Shown here: in pieces, positions 45,809-57,756 of the stretch | How positions within the stretch are numbered: position 1 is the first letter of the stretch | Layout: the number at the start of each line of letters is the position of its first letter | Assembly (NCBI RefSeq): GCF_001601825.1 | Contig: NZ_LUJK01000003.1 | Coordinates: forward strand, 1 to 64,000 | DNA length: 64,000 nucleotides | Direction: 5' to 3' | Source of the DNA: Limnobacter sp. CACIAM 66H1 | GTDB taxonomy: Bacteria; Pseudomonadota; Gammaproteobacteria; Burkholderiales; Burkholderiaceae_B | Made by a program: the position numbers and the translations under genes | Notes under the pieces: model-generated | The model's database searches: none | What the model saw: only the letters and a program-made list of their open reading frames with translations | What the model was told of the DNA's origin: nothing

Positions 45809-46801
45809 TTAGCTAAGGCTGAGTATGCGATCCACTGCCTGCACGGCCGTACACCGTAGGTCCTCGCCGGACAGGGTGAGAAAATTGATTTCCACGTCAA
45901 CCAGTGCTTTTACGCCATGTGTTTCCAGAGTTGTTTCAGCAAAGCTTGTTTTGAGTTGCTCCAGTATACGAGCCACCTCTGAACTGGTCATGCCTGAGCA
46001 AACTGCTACAAAAGCATCCGCCCCCAAAGAGCCAACGCTCGATCCATTTGGCAAAGCATCCCGAATGATGGCCGCGGTGAATTTGGTGAAGTCAATGATT
46101 CGATCATGACCAAACCTGTTCAAAATCAAGTCAAATGAACTGAGTTTGACATGCAACAGGGAAAGATCTTCTCCCTTTCGCGAAGCATGCTCCAGCTCTT
46201 TGTCCAGAAGTGCCTCAAAGCCGCGTCGGTTCCAAGAACCCACAATTGGGTCAATCAGCAAGGACCGTTGGTGCTCGTTGAGTGAGCGAACGAACCGCGT
46301 GACGATGTTATCGTCCACAGGTTTCGCAATTTCCGCCTCAACCAGGCGTGCAAAATCTCGCAAATCCTGCCGATCTTCCTGAGAAAAAGCCCGTGGCACG
46401 CTGTCAATCACGCAAAGTGTACCAATGGTAATACCGAATGCATCCCGGATGGGCTGACCTGCATAAAACCGGATTCTAGGTCCGTCAACGACCAATGGAT
46501 TGTCCATGAACCGGGGGTCCAGCAGCGCATTTTCCACAATCAGTGGTTCATCGCTGAGAATCGCGTGTCCACAGAAAGATACCTCCCTGTCAGTGGAGCA
46601 GGCATTCAGGCCCTGCAGGGATTTGAACCATTGAATTTCCTTGTACACAATGGTGACCAGCGCCGTGTCGATATCAAAATGCCGACAAACCAAACGCGTG
46701 ATGCGATCAAACCGGGCTTCAGAGGGCGAGTAAATCATCCCCAAGTTCTGGATAGCCCGTGTTCTTTCTTCTTCGTTGTGCGGAATGTCAGGTTTTTGCA
46801 T
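45809..46801 (-). CDS. GAF protein with degenerate GGDEF domain
   Basis: 330 aa from the ATG at 46801; the TTG at 46831 would overlap guaB. An N-terminal GAF domain (about residues 30-165) includes [11 protein letters not shown]-type sequence and [21 protein letters not shown]. The second domain starts like a diguanylate cyclase ([20 protein letters not shown]), but metal Asp positions are lost (KLSSFDLIL) and the GGDEF loop reads SLGADAF. So no cyclase activity is expected. It lies between guaB and guaA. It may bind GTP or c-di-GMP as a sensor; that is speculation. Confidence 0.85.
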   Translation of the reverse strand: MQKPDIPHNEEERTRAIQNLGMIYSPSEARFDRITRLVCRHFDIDTALVTIVYKEIQWFKSLQGLNACSTDREVSFCGHAILSDEPLIVENALLDPRFMDNPLVVDGPRIRFYAGQPIRDAFGITIGTLCVIDSVPRAFSQEDRQDLRDFARLVEAEIAKPVDDNIVTRFVRSLNEHQRSLLIDPIVGSWNRRGFEALLDKELEHASRKGEDLSLLHVKLSSFDLILNRFGHDRIIDFTKFTAAIIRDALPNGSSVGSLGADAFVAVCSGMTSSEVARILEQLKTSFAETTLETHGVKALVDVEINFLTLSGEDLRCTAVQAVDRILSLS

Positions 46802-46827
46802 GGTTGCTTCGCTGTGCTCAGGCCTTG

Positions 46828-48733
<1,906 letters not shown>

Positions 48734-48734
<1 letters not shown>

Positions 48735-49180
48735 TATCGCCCTGCTCCCGTGCTGTGTAGTGATTCAGCACGTTTAATGAATGAATCCACAAAACTGTTG
48801 GCCAAGCTGGTAAAAACAGGTCCTACGAGTTGCTCGAGCACTTTGCTTGAAAACTCATACTCCAGTTTGAAATGTACTTTGCAGGCCTCAGGCGTGAGTT
48901 CAATGAACTGCCAGATACCTTCCAGATGCGTGAACGGACCCTCTACCAAGGTCATGTGAATTTCCGTGCCGGGGTTGAGCCGATTCATGGTGCAAAAGCT
49001 TTGCTTGACACCTTTGAATGCAATTTCTACGGTCGCTTTTTCTGTATGGATATCGACAGGCTCCACGCTTCCGGCGCCGCACCAAGGTAAAAACTGAGGA
49101 TAATCGGCCACGGCCCGCACCAAATCAAACATTTGTTGCGTGGAAAAATGAACCAACACGGATTTTTCTACAATGGCCAT
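48734..49180 (-). CDS. ratA: RatA-family/START-like protein (ubiquinone-binding COQ10 homolog)
   Basis: 148 aa, SRPBCC/START fold. VEKSVLVHFSTQQMFDLVRAVADYPQFLPWC is the family opening; LVEGPFTHLEGIWQF and FKLEYEFSSKVLEQLVGPVF follow. E. coli RatA blocks 70S assembly, while close homologs are coenzyme Q-binding; the physiological role here is uncertain. Divergent from smpB across 101 bases, the common arrangement. Confidence 0.88.
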
Positions 49181-49194
49181 GAATGCTGAAGGGT

Positions 49195-49224
49195 TTGTTT
49201 CCCGCTCGGAGAAAGGATTAAACT
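49195..49224 (+). promoter_or_regulatory. Possible smpB promoter
   Basis: TTGTTT (49195-49200), 18-base spacer, TAAACT (49219-49224), about 60 bases before the smpB ATG. Hexamers match partly. Confidence 0.3.
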
Positions 49225-49281
49225 CTCTATTTTAGCGTTTTTCACGCTGCGCCGCACCCAAAGGACGTTTTCACCGAATTC

Positions 49282-49731
49282 ATGAGCATTATTGACAACA
49301 AAAAAGCAGGTTTTGATTACTTCATTGAAGAGAAGTATGAGGCGGGTATTGTGCTGGAAGGCTGGGAGGTCAAATCCATTCGCGATGGCCGCGTTCAAAT
49401 CAAGGAAAGCCACATTGTGGTTCGCAATGGTGAGTTGTGGTTACTGAACTGCCATATTTCGCCACTGACCAGTGCGTCAACTCACGTCAATCCCGTCAAT
49501 ACCCGTACACGCAAGTTATTGATGCACAAAAAGGAAATTAACCGGCTAATTGGTAAGGTCGAACAAAGGGGTTATTCACTGGTACCCCTGAACCTGCATT
49601 TCAAAAATGGCCGGGTGAAAGTAGACATGGCTCTTGCTAAGGGCAAAAAGCAGCATGACAAACGGGATACCCTGAAGGACAAGGATTGGAAGCGAGAGCA
49701 GGAACGGTTGATGAAGATTCACCGCACCTGA
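49282..49731 (+). CDS. smpB: SsrA-binding protein SmpB
   Basis: tmRNA partner for trans-translation. 149 aa. [31 protein letters not shown] is the typical opening; ending [19 protein letters not shown]. No tmRNA gene is seen nearby. Convergent with the stomatin-like gene. Confidence 0.96.
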   Translation: MSIIDNKKAGFDYFIEEKYEAGIVLEGWEVKSIRDGRVQIKESHIVVRNGELWLLNCHISPLTSASTHVNPVNTRTRKLLMHKKEINRLIGKVEQRGYSLVPLNLHFKNGRVKVDMALAKGKKQHDKRDTLKDKDWKREQERLMKIHRT

Positions 49732-49747
49732 ACTCGCCGCAGGAGAA

Positions 49748-50653
49748 TTATTTCCCCTGCTTCACCACCTGCATCGCTGCCGCCACCATGGAACCCATGT
49801 TGGAAAGGTCGCCCGGCAGTATCAAGGTATTGCCAGCCTTGGCCACTCCAGAAAAGGCCTCGATGTACTGCTCTGCCACCTTCAGGTTCACTGCTTCCAT
49901 ACCCCCAGGTTCCGCCACCGCTGCGGCCACTTTTCGCAATGCATCGGCAGTGGCTTCGGCAATTTCCCGAATCGCGCCCGCTTCACCCTGGGCGCGGTTG
50001 ATGGCAGCAATTCGGTCACCTTCGGAGCGGGCAATTGCAGATTCCCGTTCACCGTTGGCAATATTGATTTGCTCCTGCTTGCGCCCTTCTGAAGCGGCAA
50101 TCAGGGCGCGCTTTTCACGTTCCGCCGTAATTTGCGCCTGCATTGAAAGTAAAATCTCACGTGGTGGCGTCAAGTCTTTGATTTCATATCGCAATACCTT
50201 AACGCCCCAGTTCAGTGCCGCTTCATCCAAAGCATTTACAATCGCCGCGTTGATCATGTCGCGCTCTTCAAAGGTTTTGTCCAACTCCATGCGACCAATA
50301 ATCGATCGCAAGGTGGTTTGCGCCAGTTGGGTGATCGCACTGATGTAGTCGCTTGAGCCGTAGCTGGCCCGCATCGCGTCAGTCACCTGAAAATACAAAA
50401 TGCCATCAACCTGAAGCTGAGTGTTGTCCTTGGTAATACACACCTGGCTGGGTACATCCAAGGGAATTTCTTTTAACGAATGTTTGTAGGAAACACGCTC
50501 GATGAATGGCACTAAAAAGTTCAGACCAGCCTGCAAGGTGCGGTCGTATTTGCCCAAACGCTCAACCACCCATGCACTTTGCTGAGGCACAATACGCAGC
50601 GCCTGGCTGACGAACACAATCGCCAATATCAATATGACAATTGAAACTTCCAT
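49748..50653 (-). CDS. SPFH/stomatin-family membrane protein (paraslipin/QmcA-like)
   Basis: 301 aa with one N-terminal membrane helix (VSIVILILAIVFVSQAL) and a SPFH domain: QSAWVVERLGKYDRTLQAGLNFLVPF, ITKDNTQLQVDGILYFQV, RSIIGRMELDKTFEERDMI. A C-terminal coiled coil follows (QAQITAEREKRALIAASEG). It forms large oligomers on membranes. It is encoded with an NfeD partner upstream. Confidence 0.9.
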   Translation of the reverse strand: MEVSIVILILAIVFVSQALRIVPQQSAWVVERLGKYDRTLQAGLNFLVPFIERVSYKHSLKEIPLDVPSQVCITKDNTQLQVDGILYFQVTDAMRASYGSSDYISAITQLAQTTLRSIIGRMELDKTFEERDMINAAIVNALDEAALNWGVKVLRYEIKDLTPPREILLSMQAQITAEREKRALIAASEGRKQEQINIANGERESAIARSEGDRIAAINRAQGEAGAIREIAEATADALRKVAAAVAEPGGMEAVNLKVAEQYIEAFSGVAKAGNTLILPGDLSNMGSMVAAAMQVVKQGK

Positions 50654-50699
50654 GAATTTTCTCCTTTGATTGGCGGACCCGGGGACGAGGCTTGGCCGA

Positions 50700-51122
50700 T
50701 TACGCGTGTGTCGATACGCTTTTAACTTTCAGGACATTGCCCTGAACATCGACAATTTGATGCAGGCCAGTTACAGGCGTGCTGTCGGTGCTCTCTGCTG
50801 CCCAAGTGGCACCACGGTATTGAACATTGGTACGTCCACCCGTATTCCAGCTAGGAATTTCAAGTTTGTTGCCAATGTCGAGCACATCGTGTTGTTTGTC
50901 TGTGGTGCTTCGTTTGACTGAACGGTTACGAAGAAGAAGGCTGCCAGCCACTGCAAACACAGCGGCTGCGCCAATTTGAATTTCAAGACCGTAGCCTAGA
51001 TAGGCCATCAATGCACCGATGGCCGCTCCCAAGGACACCATGAGCAGATAAAACGTGCCTGTGGTCATTTCGGCAATCAACAAAATACCCGCCAATACCA
51101 ACCACAGTGACAAATTGCTCAA
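50700..51122 (-). CDS. NfeD-family membrane protein
   Basis: 140 aa. Two or three hydrophobic helices (LWLVLAGILLIAEM, YLLMVSLGAAIGALMAY, IGAAAVFAVAGSLLL) and a C-terminal OB-type domain with RTNVQYRGATWAAES. Short NfeD1b type without a protease domain. These pair with stomatins, as here (46 bases apart). Confidence 0.9.
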   Translation of the reverse strand: MSNLSLWLVLAGILLIAEMTTGTFYLLMVSLGAAIGALMAYLGYGLEIQIGAAAVFAVAGSLLLRNRSVKRSTTDKQHDVLDIGNKLEIPSWNTGGRTNVQYRGATWAAESTDSTPVTGLHQIVDVQGNVLKVKSVSTHA

Positions 51123-51137
51123 TGGTGTAACTCCTGT

Positions 51138-53546
51138 TTACTTTTTGTTGAACTTGTCAGCCAATTTCTGCCAAGTGTCAATCACGGTATCGGGGTTCAA
51201 GGAAATCGATTCAATTCCCTCGCCCGCCAGCCACAACGCAAAATCCGGATGATCGGAAGGTCCTTGCCCGCAAATACCCACGTATTTGCCTTTGGATTTG
51301 CAAGCCTCGATGGCCTTGCTCAACAGGGCGCGCACGGCAGGGTCTCGTTCGTCGAAATCAGCAGCCAAAATATCCAGCCCTGAATCCCGGTCCAGGCCCA
51401 GGGTAAGCTGGGTCAGGTCGTTGGAACCCACCGAGAAACCATCGAAATATTCGAGGAACTGGTCGGCCAGCACTGCATTGGAAGGTACTTCGCACATCAT
51501 GACCACTTTCAACCCGTTATCGCCGCGCTTCAAACCGTTTCGTGCCAACAGGTCAACCACCCGTGCGGCCTGATTCAAGGTACGAACAAATGGAATCATG
51601 ATTTGCACATTGTCCAGGCCCATTTGCTCACGAACTCGCTTGAGGGCCAAACATTCCATTTCGAAACACTCTGCGAATTCCTCAGAGATGTATCTGGCTG
51701 CGCCGCGGAAGCCGAGCATCGGGTTTTCTTCTTCAGGTTCGTAGCGACTGCCGCCGATCAGCTTGCGGTATTCATTGGACTTGAAATCGGACATGCGAAC
51801 AATAACCGGCTTTGGGTAGAACGCAGCGGCGATTGTGGCCACGCCCTCCGCCAATTTATCCACAAAAAATGCAACCGGGCTGGCATGGCCACGCGCCACA
51901 CTTTCCACGGCTTTCTTCAAGTCGGCATCCACGTTCGGATAATCAAGAATTGCTTTCGGGTGAATGCCGATGGCGTTGTTAATAATAAATTCCAAGCGTG
52001 CCAAACCAACGCCCTTGTTGGGCAATTGGCAAAACTCAAAGGCCAACTGAGGGTTGCCCACGTTCATCATGATCTTCACAGGAATTTCAGGCAATGCGCC
52101 GCGCTTGACTTCACTGACTTCGGTTTCCAGAAGACCTTCGTAAATATAGCCGGTGTCACCTTCGGAGCAGCTAACCGTCACCAGCATGCCTTCCGTGAGT
52201 TTCTCGGTGGCATCGCCACAACCTACAACCGCGGGAATACCAAGTTCACGGGCGATAATTGCGGCGTGGCAGGTGCGGCCACCTCGGTTGGTCACAATGG
52301 CTGCCGCGCGCTTCATGACTGGTTCCCAGTTGGGGTCGGTCATGTCGGTCACCAAAATGTCGCCGGCCTGTACACGGTCCATTTCCGAAGAATCATTGAT
52401 CACCCGCACTGAGCCCGCGCCAATCTTCTGACCGATGGCGCGGCCAGAGCTCAGAATCGCAGAGTTGCCTTTGAGTTTGTAGCGCAGCTGCACATCATTG
52501 TCTTTTTGGGAATTTACGGTTTCAGGACGAGCTTGCAAAATATAGAGCTTGCCATCGATCCCGTCTTTGCCCCACTCAATATCCATTGGACGGCCATAAT
52601 GCTTCTCGATGATCATGGCGTACTTGGCCAGTTCGATGACGTCATCGTCATTCAGCGAATAACGGTTACGCTGTTCGGCAGGCACGTCCACGGTGCGAAC
52701 ACTCTTGCCGCTTTCCTTCAACGCATCAAATTCCATCTTGATCAATTTAGATCCAATTTGACGGCGAATGATGGGGTATTTTCCCGCAGCCAATGTGGGC
52801 TTGAATACGTAGAACTCATCGGGGTTCACTGCGCCTTGCACCACGGTTTCACCCAATCCGTAGCTGGAAGTGATGAACACCACTTGATCAAATCCGCTTT
52901 CAGTGTCCATGGTAAACATGACACCAGAGGCAGCTTTGTCAGAGCGAACCATGCGCTGCACACCTGCACTCAAAGCCACGTCCGCGTGCGCAAATCCTTT
53001 GTGTACGCGGTAAGAAATGGCGCGATCGTTGTACAACGAAGCGAACACTTCCTTGATTTTTTCCAGAACATCATCGATGCCCGTCACGTTCAGGAAAGAT
53101 TCTTGCTGACCGGCAAAAGAAGCATCCGGCAAATCTTCAGCGGTGGCGGAGGAGCGAACAGCCACCGAAATGTCACCGCCGCTTTGAGCCATCATCGTGG
53201 CGTAGGCGCTGCGAATTTCCTGTTCGAGATCCGCTGGCAAGGGAGCCTCGACAACCCATTGGCGAATCTCGGCACCTGCTTGGGTCAGTGCGCGAACATC
53301 GTCTACGTTCAGGGCGTCCAGCTTGGCGTTGATACGCTCAACCAGATTGTTGGCTTTCAGGAATTCGCGGAAGGCATGGGCTGTGGTGGCAAAGCCGCCA
53401 GGCACTCGCACGCCAGTTTCGGCCAATTGGGAGATCATTTCTCCCAAAGACGAGTTTTTACCGCCGACAGTTTCTACATCTTCCATTCGAAGCTTTTCGA
53501 ATGGCGCAACAAGAGCTGTTGGGCTAACTCCTTGATTTGTTGACAT
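51138..53546 (-). CDS. ppsA: Phosphoenolpyruvate synthase
   Basis: Makes PEP from pyruvate and ATP, entering gluconeogenesis. 802 aa. N-terminal ATP-grasp: [18 protein letters not shown] and [21 protein letters not shown]. Phospho-His in [24 protein letters not shown]-binding barrel ends with [17 protein letters not shown] and [23 protein letters not shown] precedes the ATG. Divergent from its regulator ppsR. Confidence 0.97.
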   Translation of the reverse strand: MSTNQGVSPTALVAPFEKLRMEDVETVGGKNSSLGEMISQLAETGVRVPGGFATTAHAFREFLKANNLVERINAKLDALNVDDVRALTQAGAEIRQWVVEAPLPADLEQEIRSAYATMMAQSGGDISVAVRSSATAEDLPDASFAGQQESFLNVTGIDDVLEKIKEVFASLYNDRAISYRVHKGFAHADVALSAGVQRMVRSDKAASGVMFTMDTESGFDQVVFITSSYGLGETVVQGAVNPDEFYVFKPTLAAGKYPIIRRQIGSKLIKMEFDALKESGKSVRTVDVPAEQRNRYSLNDDDVIELAKYAMIIEKHYGRPMDIEWGKDGIDGKLYILQARPETVNSQKDNDVQLRYKLKGNSAILSSGRAIGQKIGAGSVRVINDSSEMDRVQAGDILVTDMTDPNWEPVMKRAAAIVTNRGGRTCHAAIIARELGIPAVVGCGDATEKLTEGMLVTVSCSEGDTGYIYEGLLETEVSEVKRGALPEIPVKIMMNVGNPQLAFEFCQLPNKGVGLARLEFIINNAIGIHPKAILDYPNVDADLKKAVESVARGHASPVAFFVDKLAEGVATIAAAFYPKPVIVRMSDFKSNEYRKLIGGSRYEPEEENPMLGFRGAARYISEEFAECFEMECLALKRVREQMGLDNVQIMIPFVRTLNQAARVVDLLARNGLKRGDNGLKVVMMCEVPSNAVLADQFLEYFDGFSVGSNDLTQLTLGLDRDSGLDILAADFDERDPAVRALLSKAIEACKSKGKYVGICGQGPSDHPDFALWLAGEGIESISLNPDTVIDTWQKLADKFNKK

Positions 53547-53682
53547 TGATTCACCTTATAGTTCAAAAGAAATAGTGAATGCGGCGATTTGGGAGCACGC
53601 GCATCGACTATTTCCCCTGATTTCTTTTTATGATTGTAACTGTAACCCGATCTTTTGCCACCGATACACACAGGATTGATTC

Positions 53683-54519
53683 ATGTCAGAAAATGTAAGC
53701 CAGGAGCGCACCGTGGTTTTTGTGTCAGACGGCACTGGCATTACGGCGGAAACCCTCGGCCACTCGGTGTTGTCCCAATTTGAAGGCATACGTTTCAAGC
53801 AAATTCGCATTCCCTTTATTGATTCAGAAGTGAAGGCAATTTCAGCCCGACAAAAGATCAATGACATTGCGAAATACGATGGCCAAAAACCCATCGTGTT
53901 CAGCACCCTGGTGAACACGGTCATCAACGACGTCGTGAAACAGGCTGATGGTGTGTTCATGGATTTGTTCCTCACCTTTGTGGAACCCTTGGAAAAAGAA
54001 CTGGACATCAAAAGCACACATCGCATTGGCCGTTCGCACACCATTGCTGACAACGAGCAGTACAAAAACCGCATTGAAGCGATTAACTACACACTGGCGC
54101 ATGACGATGGTCAAACTCACAAGGACCTACAGGCAGCCGATGTCATTTTGGTGGGTGTTTCCCGGTCTGGTAAAACACCAACCAGCCTTTATCTGGCAAT
54201 GCAATATGGCATCAAGGCCGCCAATTACCCATTGATTCCAGAGGACTTTGAGCGTGGAGAGTTGCCAGCGGCCCTACCCCCGTTCAAGGACAAGATTTTT
54301 GGACTTTCAATATCACCAGAACGCTTGAGCGAGATACGCAACGAGCGACGTCCGGGCAGCAAGTATGCGTCGCTTGAAAATTGCAGGCAAGAAATCCGGG
54401 CAGCCGAGTTCATGATGCGCCGAGAGGGAATCAGCTGGCTTAGCTCGACCAGCAAATCCATTGAAGAAATCTCGACCACGATTCTGCAACAATTGAATTT
54501 GGGCTCCCCAATTTACTGA
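53683..54519 (+). CDS. ppsR: PEP synthase regulatory kinase/pyrophosphorylase
   Basis: Bifunctional enzyme that inactivates and reactivates PpsA by ADP-dependent Thr phosphorylation and Pi-dependent removal. 278 aa, DUF299 family. [18 protein letters not shown] and P-loop [21 protein letters not shown] are diagnostic. AGGA lies 8 bases before the ATG. Divergent from ppsA, as expected. Confidence 0.95.
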   Translation: MSENVSQERTVVFVSDGTGITAETLGHSVLSQFEGIRFKQIRIPFIDSEVKAISARQKINDIAKYDGQKPIVFSTLVNTVINDVVKQADGVFMDLFLTFVEPLEKELDIKSTHRIGRSHTIADNEQYKNRIEAINYTLAHDDGQTHKDLQAADVILVGVSRSGKTPTSLYLAMQYGIKAANYPLIPEDFERGELPAALPPFKDKIFGLSISPERLSEIRNERRPGSKYASLENCRQEIRAAEFMMRREGISWLSSTSKSIEEISTTILQQLNLGSPIY

Positions 54520-54542
54520 GTTTGCGCCTTCATCAATCTGGT

Positions 54543-56222
54543 TCAAAATAAACTTTGCTGTATATCGGTCTCGATCATTGACTCGTCGGATCGTTTCTTC
54601 TGGCTGCGCCGTTTAGGGGTGACACTGCCATTGCGGTTGGGGTTTCTGGAGCCGTGTTTTTCATAAACACGCTGTGATTCCTCCACAAAACCTTTGCGGT
54701 GCCTGAATTCGGTAATTTTGGACCGCGCTTTCGAAATGGCTGAGTCGGGATCCACTACAGGCCACGGGTAGTCCACCCCAATCACGCATCCGCACTCTTG
54801 CTGAATGAGTTGTGGCGTATTCCAGGGCTCCCCTATCCATGGATCGGGGATGTTTTTCAGCTCTGGTATCCAGCGCCTGATGAACACTCCTTTGGGATCA
54901 TGATCTTTGGCTTGTTTCACCGGGTTGTAAATGCGCAAGGTGTTAATACCTGTGACGCCCGACTGCATTTGAAATTGCGGGTAGTGAATGCCAGGCTCGT
55001 AGTCGAGAAATTCACGCGCCAACATGGGCGCCGTGTGTCGCCAATCCAGCCAGAGTTGGTAAGACGCAAATGCCACAAGCATGGCACGCATGCGGAAGTT
55101 AACCCAACCCGTGGCGCGCAACATTCGCATGCAGGCATCCACCATGGGAAAACCGGTACGCCCTTCTATCCAGGCCAGTGCTTTTTGATTTTCTTCCGGG
55201 CCAAGCTCGGCGAAATTGCGCATGGCATTCAAACCACGATGGGCTGATCGAAATTCAAGCTCGGGTTCGCTTTCCAGTTTTTGAATGAAGTGGCAATGCC
55301 AATGCAAACGGCTCTCGAACGATTTCAGGGATTGCTTCCACTGTGTTTGTGCTTTGGGTGACAATCCGCTTTCTGCCAGTTGCTGACGGGCCAAGCCCAA
55401 TGCCTCCAGCACTTCCCGAATGGAAATGACACCAAAAGCAAGGTAAGGCGACAGGCGTGAGCAGGCTGACTCAGCGCTCAAGGGGCTGGACATCTCAAAA
55501 CGGTAGTTCATACCGCGCTCATTCAAAAACTCCTTCAAACAGGCCTGTGCCTGTTGGCGCCCACCACGTTGACGTAAAGCCTTGTCAGTTAAATGTTTCG
55601 GGTAAAAATGTACAAATTGTGCCCATTGCGGCCAAAGTGAACGGTTTAGCTGCACACAAGGCAATCCGTTGACTTCCAGCTTTTCTTGCAATTGTTGGGG
55701 AAAGTCAAACCAGGTGACTTGGGGTAATTCTGAAAAATCCGGTACCGGCAGCAGGGGTTTACGCATGGTGTCCAGCCACAACTTACCCCATTCATCGCGA
55801 TTTTTTAGCCTGCGTATCACTGCATTGTTTTGGAATTCAAACCAAGGTATCGACTCGCGTTCACACCAGACCCTCACTTCCTTGTCACGCTCATAGCTGG
55901 CCCAATTACCTGTTTCCTCATGGCTGTAAATGGTGATTCGCTCGTAGCACAAGGTCAGTGTTTGCAAGGCCACAGTGGCATTGGCTTTGGCCAGCAGCAA
56001 AGGCACGTGCTCTGGCATTTGCTCCGCCAATTCCTGTAGACACTCACGGGCAAACTCAAAATGTTGTGGGGCACTGTCGGGCTGCTTGATCAGTTTGGGT
56101 TCAAGGCAATACAAGGCGGCGACGCAACCCTGATTGTCCCTGGCGGATGCGATCGCCGCATGCCAGGGAGCATGGTCGCTCAGGCGTAGGTCTTTTTTCA
56201 GCCAAACAAGGTGCAAGTGCAT
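54543..56222 (-). CDS. Photolyase/cryptochrome family flavoprotein
   Basis: 559 aa from ATG at 56222 (MHLHLVWLKKDLRLSDHAPW). The N-terminal antenna domain is Rossmann-like; the FAD domain has SRLSPYLAFGVISIREV, GRTGFPMVDACMRMLRATGWVNFRMRAML and NPVKQAKDHDPKG plus FIRRWIPEL. At the place where CPD photolyases have NNGxWQW, this has IHYPQFQMQSGVTGINTLR, which marks a separate photolyase-like clade. DNA repair or light sensing cannot be decided. A basic tail (PKRRSQKKRS) is added. Confidence 0.85.
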   Translation of the reverse strand: MHLHLVWLKKDLRLSDHAPWHAAIASARDNQGCVAALYCLEPKLIKQPDSAPQHFEFARECLQELAEQMPEHVPLLLAKANATVALQTLTLCYERITIYSHEETGNWASYERDKEVRVWCERESIPWFEFQNNAVIRRLKNRDEWGKLWLDTMRKPLLPVPDFSELPQVTWFDFPQQLQEKLEVNGLPCVQLNRSLWPQWAQFVHFYPKHLTDKALRQRGGRQQAQACLKEFLNERGMNYRFEMSSPLSAESACSRLSPYLAFGVISIREVLEALGLARQQLAESGLSPKAQTQWKQSLKSFESRLHWHCHFIQKLESEPELEFRSAHRGLNAMRNFAELGPEENQKALAWIEGRTGFPMVDACMRMLRATGWVNFRMRAMLVAFASYQLWLDWRHTAPMLAREFLDYEPGIHYPQFQMQSGVTGINTLRIYNPVKQAKDHDPKGVFIRRWIPELKNIPDPWIGEPWNTPQLIQQECGCVIGVDYPWPVVDPDSAISKARSKITEFRHRKGFVEESQRVYEKHGSRNPNRNGSVTPKRRSQKKRSDESMIETDIQQSLF

Positions 56223-56269
56223 GCAGCGAAATCCAGATACCACTGTTTAAGTGTACAGTGTATTTGATT

Positions 56270-57091
56270 TTACCGCCTTTGCCTGAATTGTTCAAACAAA
56301 CACACTGCGCTGCTGCTGCCTACATTCAGGCTTTCAATGGTCTGGCTTTGTGGAATTCGAATGTGTTCGCTGGCGCGGTCCAGCCAGGCTTGACTAACGC
56401 CCTGCCCCTCGCTGCCGAATACCCACACACCCGCAGGCCTTAAATTGGCGTTGAACAGGTCAACGCTTTTGGGATGCAGGCTGGTCACGCGCACCGGTGT
56501 TTTTAGTGCGGCTGCTGAAAGTGCCTTCAGCAAGTCATCCTCAGCATACAGCTGCAAGCCGAACTGGGCACCCATGCCTGCTCGCAGCACCTTGTCACTC
56601 CATACCCACGCGCTGTGGTTGCTCAAAGCCACTTGGTGAACCCCTGCTGCTGCACAATTTCGCAACAAGGTGCCCACATTGCCTGGATCTTGAATGCCAT
56701 CCAGTAAGGCGATATCCCGATTTAAGTCAATGGCAGCGCTGGCGTCCACAGGCTTAAAAAAGATCATTGGCCCGGTGGGAGTGCTCAGTTTGCTAAGCTT
56801 TGAATAAAGTGCATCGCTAAGCACCAAACAGCGCACCTCTCCGTTGTTCAGCACATCGCTCAGGGCCGACATGGTTAACCATTCAGGCTTGTTCAACAAA
56901 CTTTGAGGAATCCAGACCGATTCGATGTGCACACCCGGCAGGTGCAGAAGTATTTCAGCGAGGTGTAATCCCTCGGCAGCGGCCAGGCCGCTGTTGCGTA
57001 GCGTGTGGTTTGAATTCAGCAATTTGATGGCTGTTTTTAGCCGCTCATTCTGTGCCGATTCAATGAGCATGAAGTTGCGTTCGTAACTCAT
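56270..57091 (-). CDS. TrmH/SpoU family RNA methyltransferase
   Basis: 273 aa. N-terminal substrate-binding domain (LKTAIKLLNSNHTLRNSG and AAAEGLHLAEILL). SPOUT motifs: LLDGIQDPGNVGTLLRNCAAAG, VWVFGSEGQGVS and IPQSQTIESLNVGSSSAVCLFE, which forms the knotted SAM site. Likely 2'-O-methylates rRNA or tRNA. It follows rnhB by 8 bases. Confidence 0.9.
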   Translation of the reverse strand: MSYERNFMLIESAQNERLKTAIKLLNSNHTLRNSGLAAAEGLHLAEILLHLPGVHIESVWIPQSLLNKPEWLTMSALSDVLNNGEVRCLVLSDALYSKLSKLSTPTGPMIFFKPVDASAAIDLNRDIALLDGIQDPGNVGTLLRNCAAAGVHQVALSNHSAWVWSDKVLRAGMGAQFGLQLYAEDDLLKALSAAALKTPVRVTSLHPKSVDLFNANLRPAGVWVFGSEGQGVSQAWLDRASEHIRIPQSQTIESLNVGSSSAVCLFEQFRQRR

Positions 57092-57099
57092 GATTTTCC

Positions 57100-57756
57100 T
57101 TAGAACGACAAGTTCTGCTGCGTCCGCTCCAAGGCTTCTCTCACAGGACGGAACGATTTTCGGTGAACCTGGGTTGCTCCGTGTTTTGCCAGCAAAGCCA
57201 TGTGGCGTGCGGTGGGGTAGCCCATGTGCACATCCAGTTCATACTGTGGGTATTGCAACGCATGGGTTTTACACCATTCGTCGCGAGCTACTTTGGCCAG
57301 AATTGAAGCGGCTGAAATGGCAGGAACTTTGGTATCCCCTTTTACTACAGCCACCGCTCGGTAGGACCATTTTGGTAATTTGTTGCCGTCCACCGCAATC
57401 AAACACTGCTCTGGCCTCAGGGCGGCTTGCTGAACTACCAAATCAACCGCTCGCCACATGGCCAACAAACTGGCTTGAAGTATATTCAACTGATCAATTT
57501 CCTCTACAGAGGCCTGAGCCACAGCGCATGCCCTGGCATGCGCGTGAATTGCGCTCGCAAGCGCGTCTCGCTTCTTGGCGGTGAGTGTTTTTGAACAGGC
57601 CAACCCTTCGATGGTATTGGGCTGCTCCAGTAATGCTGCACCGGCAACTACTGGTCCACACAATGGGCCGCGACCCGCTTCATCTACACCAATGACCAGC
57701 AAACCATGTTGTGAAGCATAGGCCTGTATTTCAAGCCAATCCTGAAATTCAACCAT
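57100..57756 (-). CDS. rnhB: Ribonuclease HII
   Basis: Removes ribonucleotides from DNA and RNA in hybrids. 218 aa. GVDEAGRGPLCGPVVAGAALL holds the DEAGRG motif; ISAASILAKVARDEWC and the HMGYPTARHMALLAKHG segment complete the site. Overlaps lpxB by 8 bases, the standard lpxB-rnhB order. Confidence 0.95.
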   Translation of the reverse strand: MVEFQDWLEIQAYASQHGLLVIGVDEAGRGPLCGPVVAGAALLEQPNTIEGLACSKTLTAKKRDALASAIHAHARACAVAQASVEEIDQLNILQASLLAMWRAVDLVVQQAALRPEQCLIAVDGNKLPKWSYRAVAVVKGDTKVPAISAASILAKVARDEWCKTHALQYPQYELDVHMGYPTARHMALLAKHGATQVHRKSFRPVREALERTQQNLSF

